64,000 nt of DNA, from the NCBI RefSeq assembly GCF_036503815.1, contig NZ_AP027764.1:62001-126000 (forward strand), written 5' to 3'. This DNA is from Escherichia coli. GTDB lineage: Bacteria > Pseudomonadota > Gammaproteobacteria > Enterobacterales > Enterobacteriaceae. The notes below the pieces were generated by a model. The model did no database searches. It had not been told where the DNA came from and worked only from the letters and a program-made list of their open reading frames with translations. Shown here piece after piece: positions 49,833 through 58,999 of the stretch. Each line of letters starts with the position of its first letter. Positions within the stretch are counted from its first letter, which is position 1. Made by a program: the position numbers and the translations under genes.

Positions 49833-49868
49833 TAAAAAGGCCGCATTATGCAGCCTTTTTTATTTTTT
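49833..49868. terminator. Bidirectional terminator between waaD and waaL
   Basis: The stretch AAAAAGGCCGCATTATGCAG followed by CCTTTTTT folds into a stem with short mismatches (GGC with GCC, GCAT with ATGC) and has A and T runs on the two sides. It lies between two convergent genes and should work in both directions. Confidence 0.8.
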
Positions 49869-51075
49869 ACTTGTTTTTCATTGCTAATAATAAGCCGGCG
49901 TAAACGCCTAATAAATTTGGTTCAATTTGTTCTACGTTTCCACGGATAACAAAATAACCTATAAAAGATAGTAAGATTATATAATATGCATTATATGGTG
50001 AGCGGTTTTTATTCTGGACGCCATTTTTTATACACTCTTTCAATATTGCGCAGTATAGCATCATAAGACTTATCAGCCCTAATAAACCAGTGCCAAACCA
50101 GATGAATAGCGCAAAATTATGTGGCCCTATCGATTGTCTAAAGGTCCATTCTGGATAATCAACGACACGTTTATTATAGACATCTTTATATGCAACGTTA
50201 CCGTAACCGTAACCAATAACAGGATTTTCTAATATTAGATCGAGTGCGCTGCCTTGAGTACCATTTGCATAGCGATAAGAACTATTAGTTTGTTGAAGTT
50301 TATACGTTAGATTTGCGGTCATCTCCTTATGTGTGAAAATAACCGATAATGCAATGATGGAAACCATTACTCCTACTAATAGTAACTTCCATTGTTTAAA
50401 CATCAGAATCCATATTAATCCAATGACTAACACGGAAAGCCAGGCTCCTCTGGATAAAGTTCCTAATATCAGAAAAATAAAAACAACGCTTAGAACCGCA
50501 AAAGAAATGCGGTATTTTGCTGATTTGATAAGCCAGAGATTTAACAATGCAGGAAATAAAAAGACCATCGAGTCAGAAATGCTACGGTGTCTATAATCTG
50601 CAAATGGCATTACCCCTTGTTGATAGTCCTTATAATAGGCAATCAATTCAGAAAAACAACGTAAGCCCAACGCACTTATAAATGAGAAGAAAACGATTTT
50701 TTCGACATCTTCTCTTTTCTCGTCTCTCAATATGACCGGTATTGCTATTGTGCACAGTAAAGTATTCTCAATGATAGCTTTGAAAATTTCCTTCATGCTA
50801 GCACCTGCATCTGGGGATTGAAGAAGTGATAGCAATGCAGCAATAGTTAATATGGCAACACTACCAAAAAGACATGTTTTAAATAGTGAAAGATAGTGTT
50901 TTGGCCGTTTGCAGAGATAGACGATTGTCGTTATTGTCATAAGAATAACAATAAGATGTTTATACCTTGTAATTCCACCCAAAAAATAGGTGGTAATGAA
51001 TAAGAATACGAGAGCTCTGTTCCAGTACGCTATCCAGTTTTTTTTCTCGAGAGAGAAAAATAATGTTGAGGTCAT
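49867..51075 (-). CDS. waaL: O-antigen ligase WaaL
   Basis: The 402-residue inner-membrane protein has about twelve helices and a large periplasmic loop. It joins O antigen from undecaprenyl diphosphate to the finished lipid A-core. The loop contains SIGPHN with His319, matching the essential His of the family, and TLSRGAW with Arg209. WaaL sequences differ by core type because they recognise the acceptor. It overlaps waaC by 4 bases and is transcribed with hldD-waaF-waaC. Confidence 0.92.
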   Translation of the reverse strand: MTSTLFFSLEKKNWIAYWNRALVFLFITTYFLGGITRYKHLIVILMTITTIVYLCKRPKHYLSLFKTCLFGSVAILTIAALLSLLQSPDAGASMKEIFKAIIENTLLCTIAIPVILRDEKREDVEKIVFFSFISALGLRCFSELIAYYKDYQQGVMPFADYRHRSISDSMVFLFPALLNLWLIKSAKYRISFAVLSVVFIFLILGTLSRGAWLSVLVIGLIWILMFKQWKLLLVGVMVSIIALSVIFTHKEMTANLTYKLQQTNSSYRYANGTQGSALDLILENPVIGYGYGNVAYKDVYNKRVVDYPEWTFRQSIGPHNFALFIWFGTGLLGLISLMMLYCAILKECIKNGVQNKNRSPYNAYYIILLSFIGYFVIRGNVEQIEPNLLGVYAGLLLAMKNK

Positions 51076-52064
51076 CTTATCTCCGATATCAACTTATTGG
51101 TTATTATTTCAAGATTTAAATTTTGAAAAACGGTTTGAGCTGGCAAATCTGCAAGAGACATACTTGTAGAACGACACTCTACTTGATTCTTCCCATACCC
51201 ACCAATTAATCCCGGATCGGTAGGTCCATAAACCGTGATATTGGGTCTATCCAGTGCCGCCGTTAAATGGCTTAACCCCGTATCCACCGACACCACAAAT
51301 TTAGCCCCGGCCAGCACGCGAGCAACGCCTTCCAGACTCATCTTCGGCAATACGTCGACATAATCAAATCCTTCCGCCAGTCTTTTTGCCCGCTCTTCTT
51401 CATGCGGCGCGCCCCACGGAAGTTTAATGCGAATCCCTGAATCTGCCAGTAAACCAATCAACTCTCGCCAGTGTGCTTCCGGCCAGTGTTTATCATCACG
51501 GGTTGTTGCATGAAGAAATACGGCATATTCGCCAGCATCTGTCGGCAGGTTCGTCAGGAAATGCTGCGCAATGGCATAATCGCCCTGAGTCTGCGGTTTG
51601 CTGTAACCCAGACTTTTGGCAAACAGTTCTCGGGTGCGCTCTACGGCGTGCTGCTGTTTTGCAATATGATGCTTACGATTGTAAAACCAGCTTGCCAGTG
51701 GTTCGCGAGCGGTTTGCCAGTCCATTCCATGCTTTACGCCATGCGCCAGACGCGTCACCAGCGCCGCGCTTTTTACCAGCCCCTGAGCGTCGATAATTGC
51801 GTCATAGTTCTCTGCTTGTAGCGCTTCACGAAACGCTTTCCGTTCAGCTTTTATGGGGGCCGAGAACCAGGCTTTACGCCAGCGACGTATTGCCACAGGA
51901 ATAACTCGCTCAACGGCGGCGTGCCAGGAAGGAATTTGTGCGAACCCTTCTTCCACCACCCAGTCAAACTTAATCCCCGGGATTGCCTGCTGGGCATCAG
52001 TGAGTGCGGGCAACGTATGGAGAACATCGCCCATCGACGATGTTTTAACGATCAAAACCCGCAT
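51072..52064 (-). CDS. waaC: LPS heptosyltransferase I, WaaC
   Basis: The 330-residue GT9 enzyme adds the first heptose to Kdo2-lipid A from ADP-heptose. The family start MRVLIVKTSSMGDVLHTLPAL and the donor-binding VSVDTGLSHLTAALDRPNIT are present. The last part of the sequence (about residues 290-330) is AT-rich and less conserved, as it borders the exchanged waaL. It follows waaF by 3 bases. Confidence 0.96.
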   Translation of the reverse strand: MRVLIVKTSSMGDVLHTLPALTDAQQAIPGIKFDWVVEEGFAQIPSWHAAVERVIPVAIRRWRKAWFSAPIKAERKAFREALQAENYDAIIDAQGLVKSAALVTRLAHGVKHGMDWQTAREPLASWFYNRKHHIAKQQHAVERTRELFAKSLGYSKPQTQGDYAIAQHFLTNLPTDAGEYAVFLHATTRDDKHWPEAHWRELIGLLADSGIRIKLPWGAPHEEERAKRLAEGFDYVDVLPKMSLEGVARVLAGAKFVVSVDTGLSHLTAALDRPNITVYGPTDPGLIGGYGKNQVECRSTSMSLADLPAQTVFQNLNLEIITNKLISEIR

Positions 52065-52067
52065 CCG

Positions 52068-53114
52068 TCAGGCTTCCTCTTGTAACAATAGCGCGTTGAG
52101 TTCTTCCAGTACGCGCTGGGGAGTAATGTCGATCAAGCTCTGGTGATAACCCTCCGCAGCATCACCTTTACGCACTTTGTGATAGCCGATAATCAGGCGG
52201 ATCACACGCGCTTTATGGGATAGCGGCGGTGTGAAGTCCGGGCTACTCGGACCATACAGGGCAACCAAAGGACGATTGAGCGCCGCCGCAACGTGCATCA
52301 GGCCAGAATCGTTAGTGACAATGGCTTTACAGGTTGCAATCAGGATAACCGCTTGATCAAGCTGTGTTTCCCCCGCCAGGTTCCGGCACCATGCCTGCTG
52401 CTCGGTATTCAAAGCGGCAAGAATCTCATTGCCCGCTTCATGATCTTTCGCCGAGCCAAACAGAACTACCTGATAGCCTTCATCAATGAGCTGCTTTGCC
52501 AGCTCCGCATAGTGGTAGTGTGGCCAGCGTTTTGCCGGACCAAACTCCGCTCCGGGGCAAAAGCCAATCATCGGACGTTCTGATGAGAGCGAAAATTGAT
52601 TACAGGTATATGATTTTTCACCTTCGCTCACCTGCAACTGCGGCCATAACAATGGCTGCGGCAGATCTTGTGCGGTACGCATAATGCCTTTGTCATAGGC
52701 CAGCGCGACATAGCGTTCCACCATTAGCGGCCAGGCTTCTTTATCGAGCACGCGTACATCGTTAAGTAAACCGTAGCGCATCTCGCCGCGCCAGCCGGTG
52801 CGATGAGGAATACCCGCGAAGAAAGGCACTAATGCGGACTTGAAGGAGTTGGGTAAGACGTAGGCGCGGTCGTAGCGCTTTTCACGCAGACTATGACCCA
52901 GTTTGCGGCGTTCGCCGATTTCCAGCGCTCCGTGACCGAGAGGCATAGGAATAGCTTCGTTAACTTCCGGCATCCGCGATAACAATGGACGGCACCATGC
53001 CGGTGCCATCACGTCGATTATCGCCTGGGGATAGCGCGCCTGGAGCGTGCGATAGAGACTTTGCGACATCATCATGTCGCCAACCCAAGACGGGCCGATC
53101 ACCAGTATTTTCAT
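52068..53114 (-). CDS. waaF: LPS heptosyltransferase II, WaaF
   Basis: The 348-residue GT9 enzyme adds the second heptose of the inner core. It shows MKILVIGPSWVGDMMMSQSL and the donor-site stretch IVTNDSGLMHVAAALNRP (about 258-275). It lies 9 bases after hldD and 3 bases before waaC in the hldD-waaF-waaC-waaL operon. Confidence 0.97.
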   Translation of the reverse strand: MKILVIGPSWVGDMMMSQSLYRTLQARYPQAIIDVMAPAWCRPLLSRMPEVNEAIPMPLGHGALEIGERRKLGHSLREKRYDRAYVLPNSFKSALVPFFAGIPHRTGWRGEMRYGLLNDVRVLDKEAWPLMVERYVALAYDKGIMRTAQDLPQPLLWPQLQVSEGEKSYTCNQFSLSSERPMIGFCPGAEFGPAKRWPHYHYAELAKQLIDEGYQVVLFGSAKDHEAGNEILAALNTEQQAWCRNLAGETQLDQAVILIATCKAIVTNDSGLMHVAAALNRPLVALYGPSSPDFTPPLSHKARVIRLIIGYHKVRKGDAAEGYHQSLIDITPQRVLEELNALLLQEEA

Positions 53115-53123
53115 GCAGAGCTC

Positions 53124-54056
53124 TTATGCGTCGCGATTCAGCCAGGCCATGTATTCCGTTACACCTTCAGCAACGGTTTTGAACGGTTTGTCGTAACCCG
53201 CCGCGCGCAGATTCGTCAGATCTGCCTGAGTGAACGCCTGATAGCGGCCTTTCAGTTTATCCGGGAACGGAATGTATTCGATCTGGCCTTTCTTGTGATA
53301 AGCAAGCGTAGCATCTGCTACTGCCTGGAAGGATTCTGCACGACCGGTGCCGAGGTTGAAGATGCCGGAAACGCCATTTTCCAGGAACCACAGATTCACA
53401 TCTGCCACATCACCCACGTAGACGAAGTCGCGTTTAAAGTTCTCGCTACCTTCGAACAGTTTCGGCGATTCACCATTGTTGAGCTGGGTGTTGAGATGGA
53501 AAGCGACGCTCGCCATGCTACCTTTATGGCCTTCACGCGGCCCATAAACGTTGAAATAGCGGAAGCCAACAATCTGTGAGTTTGCTTCCGGCAGGATTTG
53601 GCGAACATATTCATCAAACAGGAACTTCGAATAACCGTAGACGTTCAGCGGTTTTTCGTATTCACGGGATTCAATAAAGTCGGAGGTGCGTCCACCGTAA
53701 GTGGCTGCGGAAGATGCATACAGGAACGGGATTTCGCGCTCCAGACAGTAGTGCAGCAGCTCTTTGGAGTATTGATAGTTGTTATCCATCATATACTTGC
53801 CATCCCACTCGGTGGTGGAAGAGCACGCGCCTTCGTGGAAAATCGCTTCGACATCGCCGAACTCTTCGCCAGCCATAATCTGGATCAGGAAGTCTTCCTT
53901 ATCCATATAGTCCGCGATATTCAGATCCACCAGGTTCACAAACTTGGTGCCGTCTTTCAGGTTGTCCACCACCAGAATATCGGTGATGCCTTTATCATTC
54001 AGGGCCTTAACGATGTTGCTGCCGATAAAGCCCGCGCCGCCGGTAACGATGATCAT
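53124..54056 (-). CDS. hldD: ADP-heptose 6-epimerase HldD
   Basis: The 310-residue enzyme turns ADP-D-glycero-manno-heptose into the L-glycero form used by WaaC, WaaF and WaaQ. It is a short-chain dehydrogenase-type epimerase with the NADP loop [10 protein letters not shown] (about 5-14) and the catalytic Tyr140 and Lys144 in YGYSK. It heads the hldD-waaFCL operon. In K-12 its gene (rfaD/htrM) has a heat-shock promoter; I could not identify one here. Confidence 0.97.
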
Positions 54057-54359
54057 AACTGTAACCTTCGAATTATGGAGTCAGAGACAATCTCAGACAC
54101 GAATGTCTGTAATCATACCATCACATCCGAATCCCTTCAGCCCTTTACATAAAGATGCAAGGATGCTAATTGCAACAAACTAGTTTTGGTTTTAGCGAGT
54201 CCTTCATGGCGGATGTTGGTTTTGCACGTGAATAGTGCTTTAGTATCAATATTCCGATGTATGATAAATAACTGAAGCATTTGAATGGATAATATACAGT
54301 GTACATTCTGTTAATATTTATGATATAATTCCATTTTTATATTAATGGTCTTATTAGTA
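54057..54359. other. Divergent hldD/yibB intergenic region
   Basis: About 300 bases with the hldD promoters on the left and an AT-rich yibB promoter on the right. I see no ORF and no strong hairpin. Confidence 0.5.
54321..54329 (+). promoter_or_regulatory. Extended -10 promoter of yibB
   Basis: TGATATAAT (54321-54329) is a perfect TGN-TATAAT extended -10 element, 30 bases before the yibB start. No good -35 is visible, which fits an extended -10 promoter. The short leader has no clear ribosome site. Confidence 0.55.
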
Positions 54360-55217
54360 ATGAAATCATCCACCACAATTATCACTGCTTATTTTGACAT
54401 TGGTAGAGGGGATTGGACTGCTAATAAAGGGTTCCGTGAAAAACTGGCACGCTCAGTAGACGTTTATTTCAGTTACTTTGAGCGTCTGGCCGCACTTGAA
54501 AATGAGATGATTATTTTCACTTCTGCCGATTTGAAACCAAAGGTAGAAGCTATTCGCAACGGAAAACCAACAACGGTTATCGTTATCGATATAAAAAAGA
54601 AATTTAGACATATCAGAAGTCGTATCGAAAAAATTCAAAAAGATAAGTCATTTACAAATAGACTTGAGCCTCGACAATTAAAAAATCCAGAGTACTGGTC
54701 GCCAGAATATGTATTGGTATGTAACCTTAAAGCCTATTTTGTAAATAAAGCTATCAACATGGGGTTAGTGAAAACACCTCTTGTAGCGTGGATAGATTTT
54801 GGTTATTGCCGCAAGCCAAATGTAACACGAGGCTTGAAAGTTTGGGATTTCCCATTTGATGAAAATAAGATGCATTTTTTTACTATAAAAAAAGGGCTTA
54901 CTGTCACATCTCAACAGCAGGCTTTTGATTTCATGATTGGTAACCATGTATATATTATTGGCGGCGCAATTGTTGGTTCCCAGCATAAATGGAAAGAATT
55001 CTATAAACTGGTTCTGGAAAGCCAAAAAATAACACTAAACAATAACATTGTGGATGATGACCAGGGCATTTTTGTCATGTGCTATTACAAACGCCCCAAT
55101 CTCTTCAACCTAAACTATCTGGGGAGAGGAAAATGGTTCGATTTGTTTCGCTGCTTCAGGAGTAACACTTTAGGGGCAAAAATGCAGGCGCTGAGAATTT
55201 TTCTTTCAAGAAAATAG
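54360..55217 (+). CDS. yibB: HtrL/YibB family protein
   Basis: The 285-residue protein matches K-12 YibB (HtrL). Its family (HtrL_YibB) resembles small glycosyltransferase-like proteins; the segment VAWIDFGYCRKP (about 145-156) could be a nucleotide-sugar or metal site, but this is inference. It lies between hldD and kbl, next to the LPS genes, which hints at a cell-surface role. No signal or membrane segment is seen. The start at 54360 fits the family length; the ORF could extend to 54345. Confidence 0.88.
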   Translation: MKSSTTIITAYFDIGRGDWTANKGFREKLARSVDVYFSYFERLAALENEMIIFTSADLKPKVEAIRNGKPTTVIVIDIKKKFRHIRSRIEKIQKDKSFTNRLEPRQLKNPEYWSPEYVLVCNLKAYFVNKAINMGLVKTPLVAWIDFGYCRKPNVTRGLKVWDFPFDENKMHFFTIKKGLTVTSQQQAFDFMIGNHVYIIGGAIVGSQHKWKEFYKLVLESQKITLNNNIVDDDQGIFVMCYYKRPNLFNLNYLGRGKWFDLFRCFRSNTLGAKMQALRIFLSRK

Positions 55218-55490
55218 CCTTTCTTCCCTTAGTGAGTAGCGCTTGATAGCAGATGATAACGAAAAAATGGTGCCAGGCATCATTTTTTCTTTTTATATCA
55301 ATGGAATAAATCATCCATCGTAATGCCCTTCAAAAAACATGTACGCTTTTTGTACGGTCCGTAGATATTAACAGACATCAACATTCACGTTATTTATCCT
55401 GAATTTTGCAGAAGTGTTAACGCGTCATCTCGTCGCAACCTATAAGTTTGGGTAATATGTGCTGGAATTTGCCCTGTCTGGAGAATCGCA

Positions 55491-56687
55491 ATGCGTGGAG
55501 AATTTTATCAGCAGTTAACCAACGATCTGGAAACCGCAAGGGCGGAAGGGTTGTTTAAAGAAGAGCGCATTATTACGTCTGCGCAACAAGCAGACATCAC
55601 TGTGGCTGATGGAAGCCACGTCATTAACTTTTGTGCCAATAACTATCTCGGACTGGCGAATCATCCGGATCTGATTGCGGCGGCAAAGGCGGGAATGGAT
55701 TCTCACGGTTTCGGCATGGCTTCGGTGCGTTTTATTTGCGGCACTCAGGACAGCCATAAAGAGCTTGAACAAAAACTGGCGGCCTTCCTGGGGATGGAAG
55801 ATGCGATTCTCTACTCTTCCTGCTTTGATGCTAACGGTGGCCTGTTCGAAACGCTGTTGGGCGCGGAAGACGCCATTATCTCCGACGCACTGAACCACGC
55901 GTCTATTATTGATGGTGTGCGTCTGTGCAAAGCTAAACGCTATCGTTATGCCAACAACGATATGCAGGAGCTGGAAGCACGTCTGAAAGAAGCGCGTGAA
56001 GCCGGTGCGCGTCATGTGCTGATTGCCACCGATGGTGTGTTCTCGATGGACGGCGTGATTGCCAACCTGAAAGGTGTTTGCGATCTGGCAGATAAATACG
56101 ATGCCCTGGTGATGGTAGACGACTCCCACGCCGTTGGTTTTGTCGGTGAAAATGGTCGTGGTTCCCATGAATACTGCGATGTGATGGGCCGGGTTGATAT
56201 TATCACCGGCACGCTCGGTAAAGCGCTGGGCGGGGCTTCTGGCGGTTATACCGCGGCGCGCAAAGAAGTGGTTGAGTGGCTGCGCCAGCGTTCTCGTCCG
56301 TACCTGTTCTCCAACTCGTTGGCACCGGCCATTGTTGCCGCTTCCATCAAAGTGCTGGAGATGGTTGAAGCGGGTAGCGAGCTGCGTGACCGTCTGTGGG
56401 CGAACGCGCGTCAGTTCCGTGAGCAAATGTCGGCGGCGGGCTTTACCCTGGCGGGTGCCGATCACGCCATTATTCCGGTCATGCTTGGCGATGCTGTAGT
56501 GGCGCAAAAATTTGCACGTGAACTGCAAAAAGAGGGCATTTACGTCACCGGTTTCTTCTATCCGGTCGTTCCGAAAGGTCAGGCGCGTATTCGTACCCAG
56601 ATGTCTGCGGCGCATACCCCTGAGCAAATTACGCGTGCGGTAGAAGCGTTCACGCGTATTGGTAAACAACTGGGCGTAATCGCCTGA
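55491..56687 (+). CDS. kbl: 2-amino-3-ketobutyrate CoA ligase
   Basis: The 398-residue PLP enzyme cleaves 2-amino-3-ketobutyrate with CoA to glycine and acetyl-CoA, the second step of threonine breakdown. The cofactor lysine is Lys244 in TGTLGKALGG. The substrate is made by Tdh, encoded 13 bases downstream. The ribosome site TGGAG precedes the ATG. In K-12 the kbl-tdh operon is repressed by Lrp and induced by leucine. Confidence 0.97.
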   Translation: MRGEFYQQLTNDLETARAEGLFKEERIITSAQQADITVADGSHVINFCANNYLGLANHPDLIAAAKAGMDSHGFGMASVRFICGTQDSHKELEQKLAAFLGMEDAILYSSCFDANGGLFETLLGAEDAIISDALNHASIIDGVRLCKAKRYRYANNDMQELEARLKEAREAGARHVLIATDGVFSMDGVIANLKGVCDLADKYDALVMVDDSHAVGFVGENGRGSHEYCDVMGRVDIITGTLGKALGGASGGYTAARKEVVEWLRQRSRPYLFSNSLAPAIVAASIKVLEMVEAGSELRDRLWANARQFREQMSAAGFTLAGADHAIIPVMLGDAVVAQKFARELQKEGIYVTGFFYPVVPKGQARIRTQMSAAHTPEQITRAVEAFTRIGKQLGVIA

Positions 56688-56700
56688 GTGAGGATGTGAG

Positions 56701-57726
56701 ATGAAAGCGTTATCCAAACTGAAAGCGGAAGAGGGCATCTGGATGACCGACGTTCCTGAACCGGAACTCGGACATAACGATCTGCTGATTAAAATCCGTA
56801 AAACAGCCATCTGCGGGACTGACGTTCACATCTATAACTGGGATGAGTGGTCGCAAAAAACCATCCCAGTACCGATGGTTGTAGGCCATGAATATGTCGG
56901 TGAAGTGGTCGGTATTGGTCAGGAAGTGAAAGGCTTCAAGATTGGCGATCGCGTTTCTGGTGAAGGCCATATCACCTGTGGTCACTGTCGCAACTGCCGT
57001 GGCGGTCGTACCCATCTGTGCCGCAACACGATCGGTGTCGGTGTTAACCGTCCGGGCTGCTTCGCAGAATATCTGGTGATTCCGGCGTTCAATGCCTTCA
57101 AAATCCCCGACAATATCTCCGACGACCTGGCTTCCATTTTTGATCCCTTCGGTAACGCCGTGCATACCGCGCTGTCGTTTGATCTGGTGGGCGAAGATGT
57201 GCTGGTTTCTGGTGCAGGTCCGATAGGTATTATGGCGGCGGCGGTGGCGAAACACGTCGGTGCACGCAACGTGGTGATCACGGATGTTAATGAATACCGC
57301 CTTGAGCTGGCGCGTAAAATGGGTATCACCCGTGCGGTTAACGTCGCCAAAGAAAATCTCAATGACGTGATGGCGGAGTTAGGCATGACCGAAGGCTTTG
57401 ATGTCGGTCTGGAAATGTCCGGTGCGCCGCCAGCGTTTCGTACCATGCTCGACACCATGAACCACGGCGGTCGCATTGCGATGCTGGGTATTCCACCGTC
57501 TGATATGTCTATCGACTGGACCAAAGTGATCTTTAAGGGCTTGTTCATTAAAGGTATTTACGGTCGTGAGATGTTTGAAACCTGGTACAAGATGGCGGCT
57601 CTGATTCAGTCTGGCCTCGATCTCTCGCCGATCATTACCCATCGTTTCTCTATCGATGATTTCCAGAAGGGCTTTGACGCTATGCGTTCGGGCCAGTCCG
57701 GGAAAGTTATTCTGAGCTGGGATTAA
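56701..57726 (+). CDS. tdh: L-threonine 3-dehydrogenase
   Basis: The 341-residue zinc enzyme oxidises threonine to 2-amino-3-ketobutyrate with NAD. Cys38 in AICGTDVH is a catalytic zinc ligand, and the structural zinc site is CGHCRNCRGGRTHLC (about 93-107). The Rossmann loop is GAGPIGIMAAA. It follows kbl by 13 bases and is followed by a terminator. Confidence 0.97.
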   Translation: MKALSKLKAEEGIWMTDVPEPELGHNDLLIKIRKTAICGTDVHIYNWDEWSQKTIPVPMVVGHEYVGEVVGIGQEVKGFKIGDRVSGEGHITCGHCRNCRGGRTHLCRNTIGVGVNRPGCFAEYLVIPAFNAFKIPDNISDDLASIFDPFGNAVHTALSFDLVGEDVLVSGAGPIGIMAAAVAKHVGARNVVITDVNEYRLELARKMGITRAVNVAKENLNDVMAELGMTEGFDVGLEMSGAPPAFRTMLDTMNHGGRIAMLGIPPSDMSIDWTKVIFKGLFIKGIYGREMFETWYKMAALIQSGLDLSPIITHRFSIDDFQKGFDAMRSGQSGKVILSWD

Positions 57727-57733
57727 CACGAAC

Positions 57734-57758
57734 AAGGGCTGGTATTCCAGCCCTTTTT
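57734..57758 (+). terminator. Rho-independent terminator of kbl-tdh
   Basis: Arms GGGCTGG (57736-57742) and CCAGCCC (57747-57753) enclose TATT and are followed by a T-run, 10 bases after the tdh stop. Confidence 0.9.
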
Positions 57759-57964
57759 CCTGAGGATAATCCGTTAAATATGTAAAATCCTGTCAGTGTA
57801 ATAAAGAGTTCGTAATTGCGCTGATCTCTTATATAGCTGTTCTCATTATCTCTCTACCCTGAAGTGACTCTCTAACCTGTAAAAATAATATCTCACAGGC
57901 TTAATAGTTTCTTAATACAAAGCCTGTAAAACGTCAGGATAACTTCAGAGGTCGTCGGTAATTT

Positions 57965-58999
57965 ATGATGAACAGCACCAATAAACTTAGTGTTATTATC
58001 CCGTTATATAATGCGGGCGATGATTTCCGTACTTGCATGGAATCTTTAATCGCGCAAACCTGGACTGCTCTGGAAATCATTATTATTAACGATGGTTCAA
58101 CGGATAATTCTGTTGAAATAGCAAAGCATTACGCAGAAAACTATCCGCACGTTCGTTTGTTGCATCAGGCGAATGCTGGCGCATCGGTGGCGCGTAATCG
58201 TGGGATCGAGGCGGCGACGGGTAAATATGTCGCTTTTGTCGATGCTGACGATGAGGTCTATCCCACTATGTACGAAACGCTGATGACCATGGCGTTAGAG
58301 GACGACCTCGACGTGGCGCAGTGCAACGCTGACTGGTGTTTTCGTGAAACGGGAGAAACTTGGCAATCCATCCCCAGCGATCGCCTTCGCTCAACCGGCG
58401 TATTAACCGGCCCTGATTGGTTGCGGATGGGGCTTTCTTCCCGCCGTTGGACTCACGTTGTCTGGATGGGGGTTTATCGTCGTGATGTCATTGTTAAAAA
58501 TAACATTAATTTTATTGCCGGATTACATCATCAGGATATTGTCTGGACAACAGAATTTATGTTTAACGCGCAACGCGTGCGATATACCGAGCAATCGTTA
58601 TATAAATATTATTTGCATAATACGTCAGTGAGCCGATTGAATAGACAGGGAAATAAAAACCTTAATTATCAACGCCACTATATTAAGATTACCCGACTGT
58701 TGGAAAAGTTAAATCGCGATTACGCAGACAGAATAGTGATTTACCCGGAATTTCATCAACAAATAACTTACGAAGCATTACGTGTTTGCCATGCGGTACG
58801 TAAAGAGCCAGATATTATTACCCGCCAACGGATGATTGCCGAGATATTTACTTCCGGTATGTATAAGCGCTTGATTACCAATGTGCGCAGCGTGAAGGTG
58901 GGTTATCAGGCGTTACTGTGGTCTTTCCGCTTATGGCAATGGCGCGACAAAACGCGGTCGCACCATCGCATTACGCGTAGCGCCTTTAATTTGCGCTAG
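57965..58999 (+). CDS. waaH: LPS core glucuronosyltransferase WaaH
   Basis: The 344-residue GT2 protein (formerly YibD) starts with the typical LSVIIPLYNAGDDFRTCMES and has the DXD-type site VAFVDADDE (about 93-101). In K-12 WaaH adds glucuronic acid to HepIII of the inner core when phosphate is limiting and PhoB is active. A PhoB box should lie upstream; CTGT-rich stretches at about 57790 and 57877 are suggestive but not convincing. Its 3' end overlaps the convergent yibQ by 14 bases. Confidence 0.93.
   Translation: MMNSTNKLSVIIPLYNAGDDFRTCMESLIAQTWTALEIIIINDGSTDNSVEIAKHYAENYPHVRLLHQANAGASVARNRGIEAATGKYVAFVDADDEVYPTMYETLMTMALEDDLDVAQCNADWCFRETGETWQSIPSDRLRSTGVLTGPDWLRMGLSSRRWTHVVWMGVYRRDVIVKNNINFIAGLHHQDIVWTTEFMFNAQRVRYTEQSLYKYYLHNTSVSRLNRQGNKNLNYQRHYIKITRLLEKLNRDYADRIVIYPEFHQQITYEALRVCHAVRKEPDIITRQRMIAEIFTSGMYKRLITNVRSVKVGYQALLWSFRLWQWRDKTRSHHRITRSAFNLR

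Noticed and set aside
55515..56810. A 431-codon ORF on the minus strand opposite kbl
   Set aside because: kbl on the plus strand has all family features; the antisense frame has none.
57780..57960. PhoB box upstream of waaH
   Set aside because: Phosphate control is known in K-12, but the CTGT-rich stretches here do not form a clear pair of 11-base repeats, so no site is listed.
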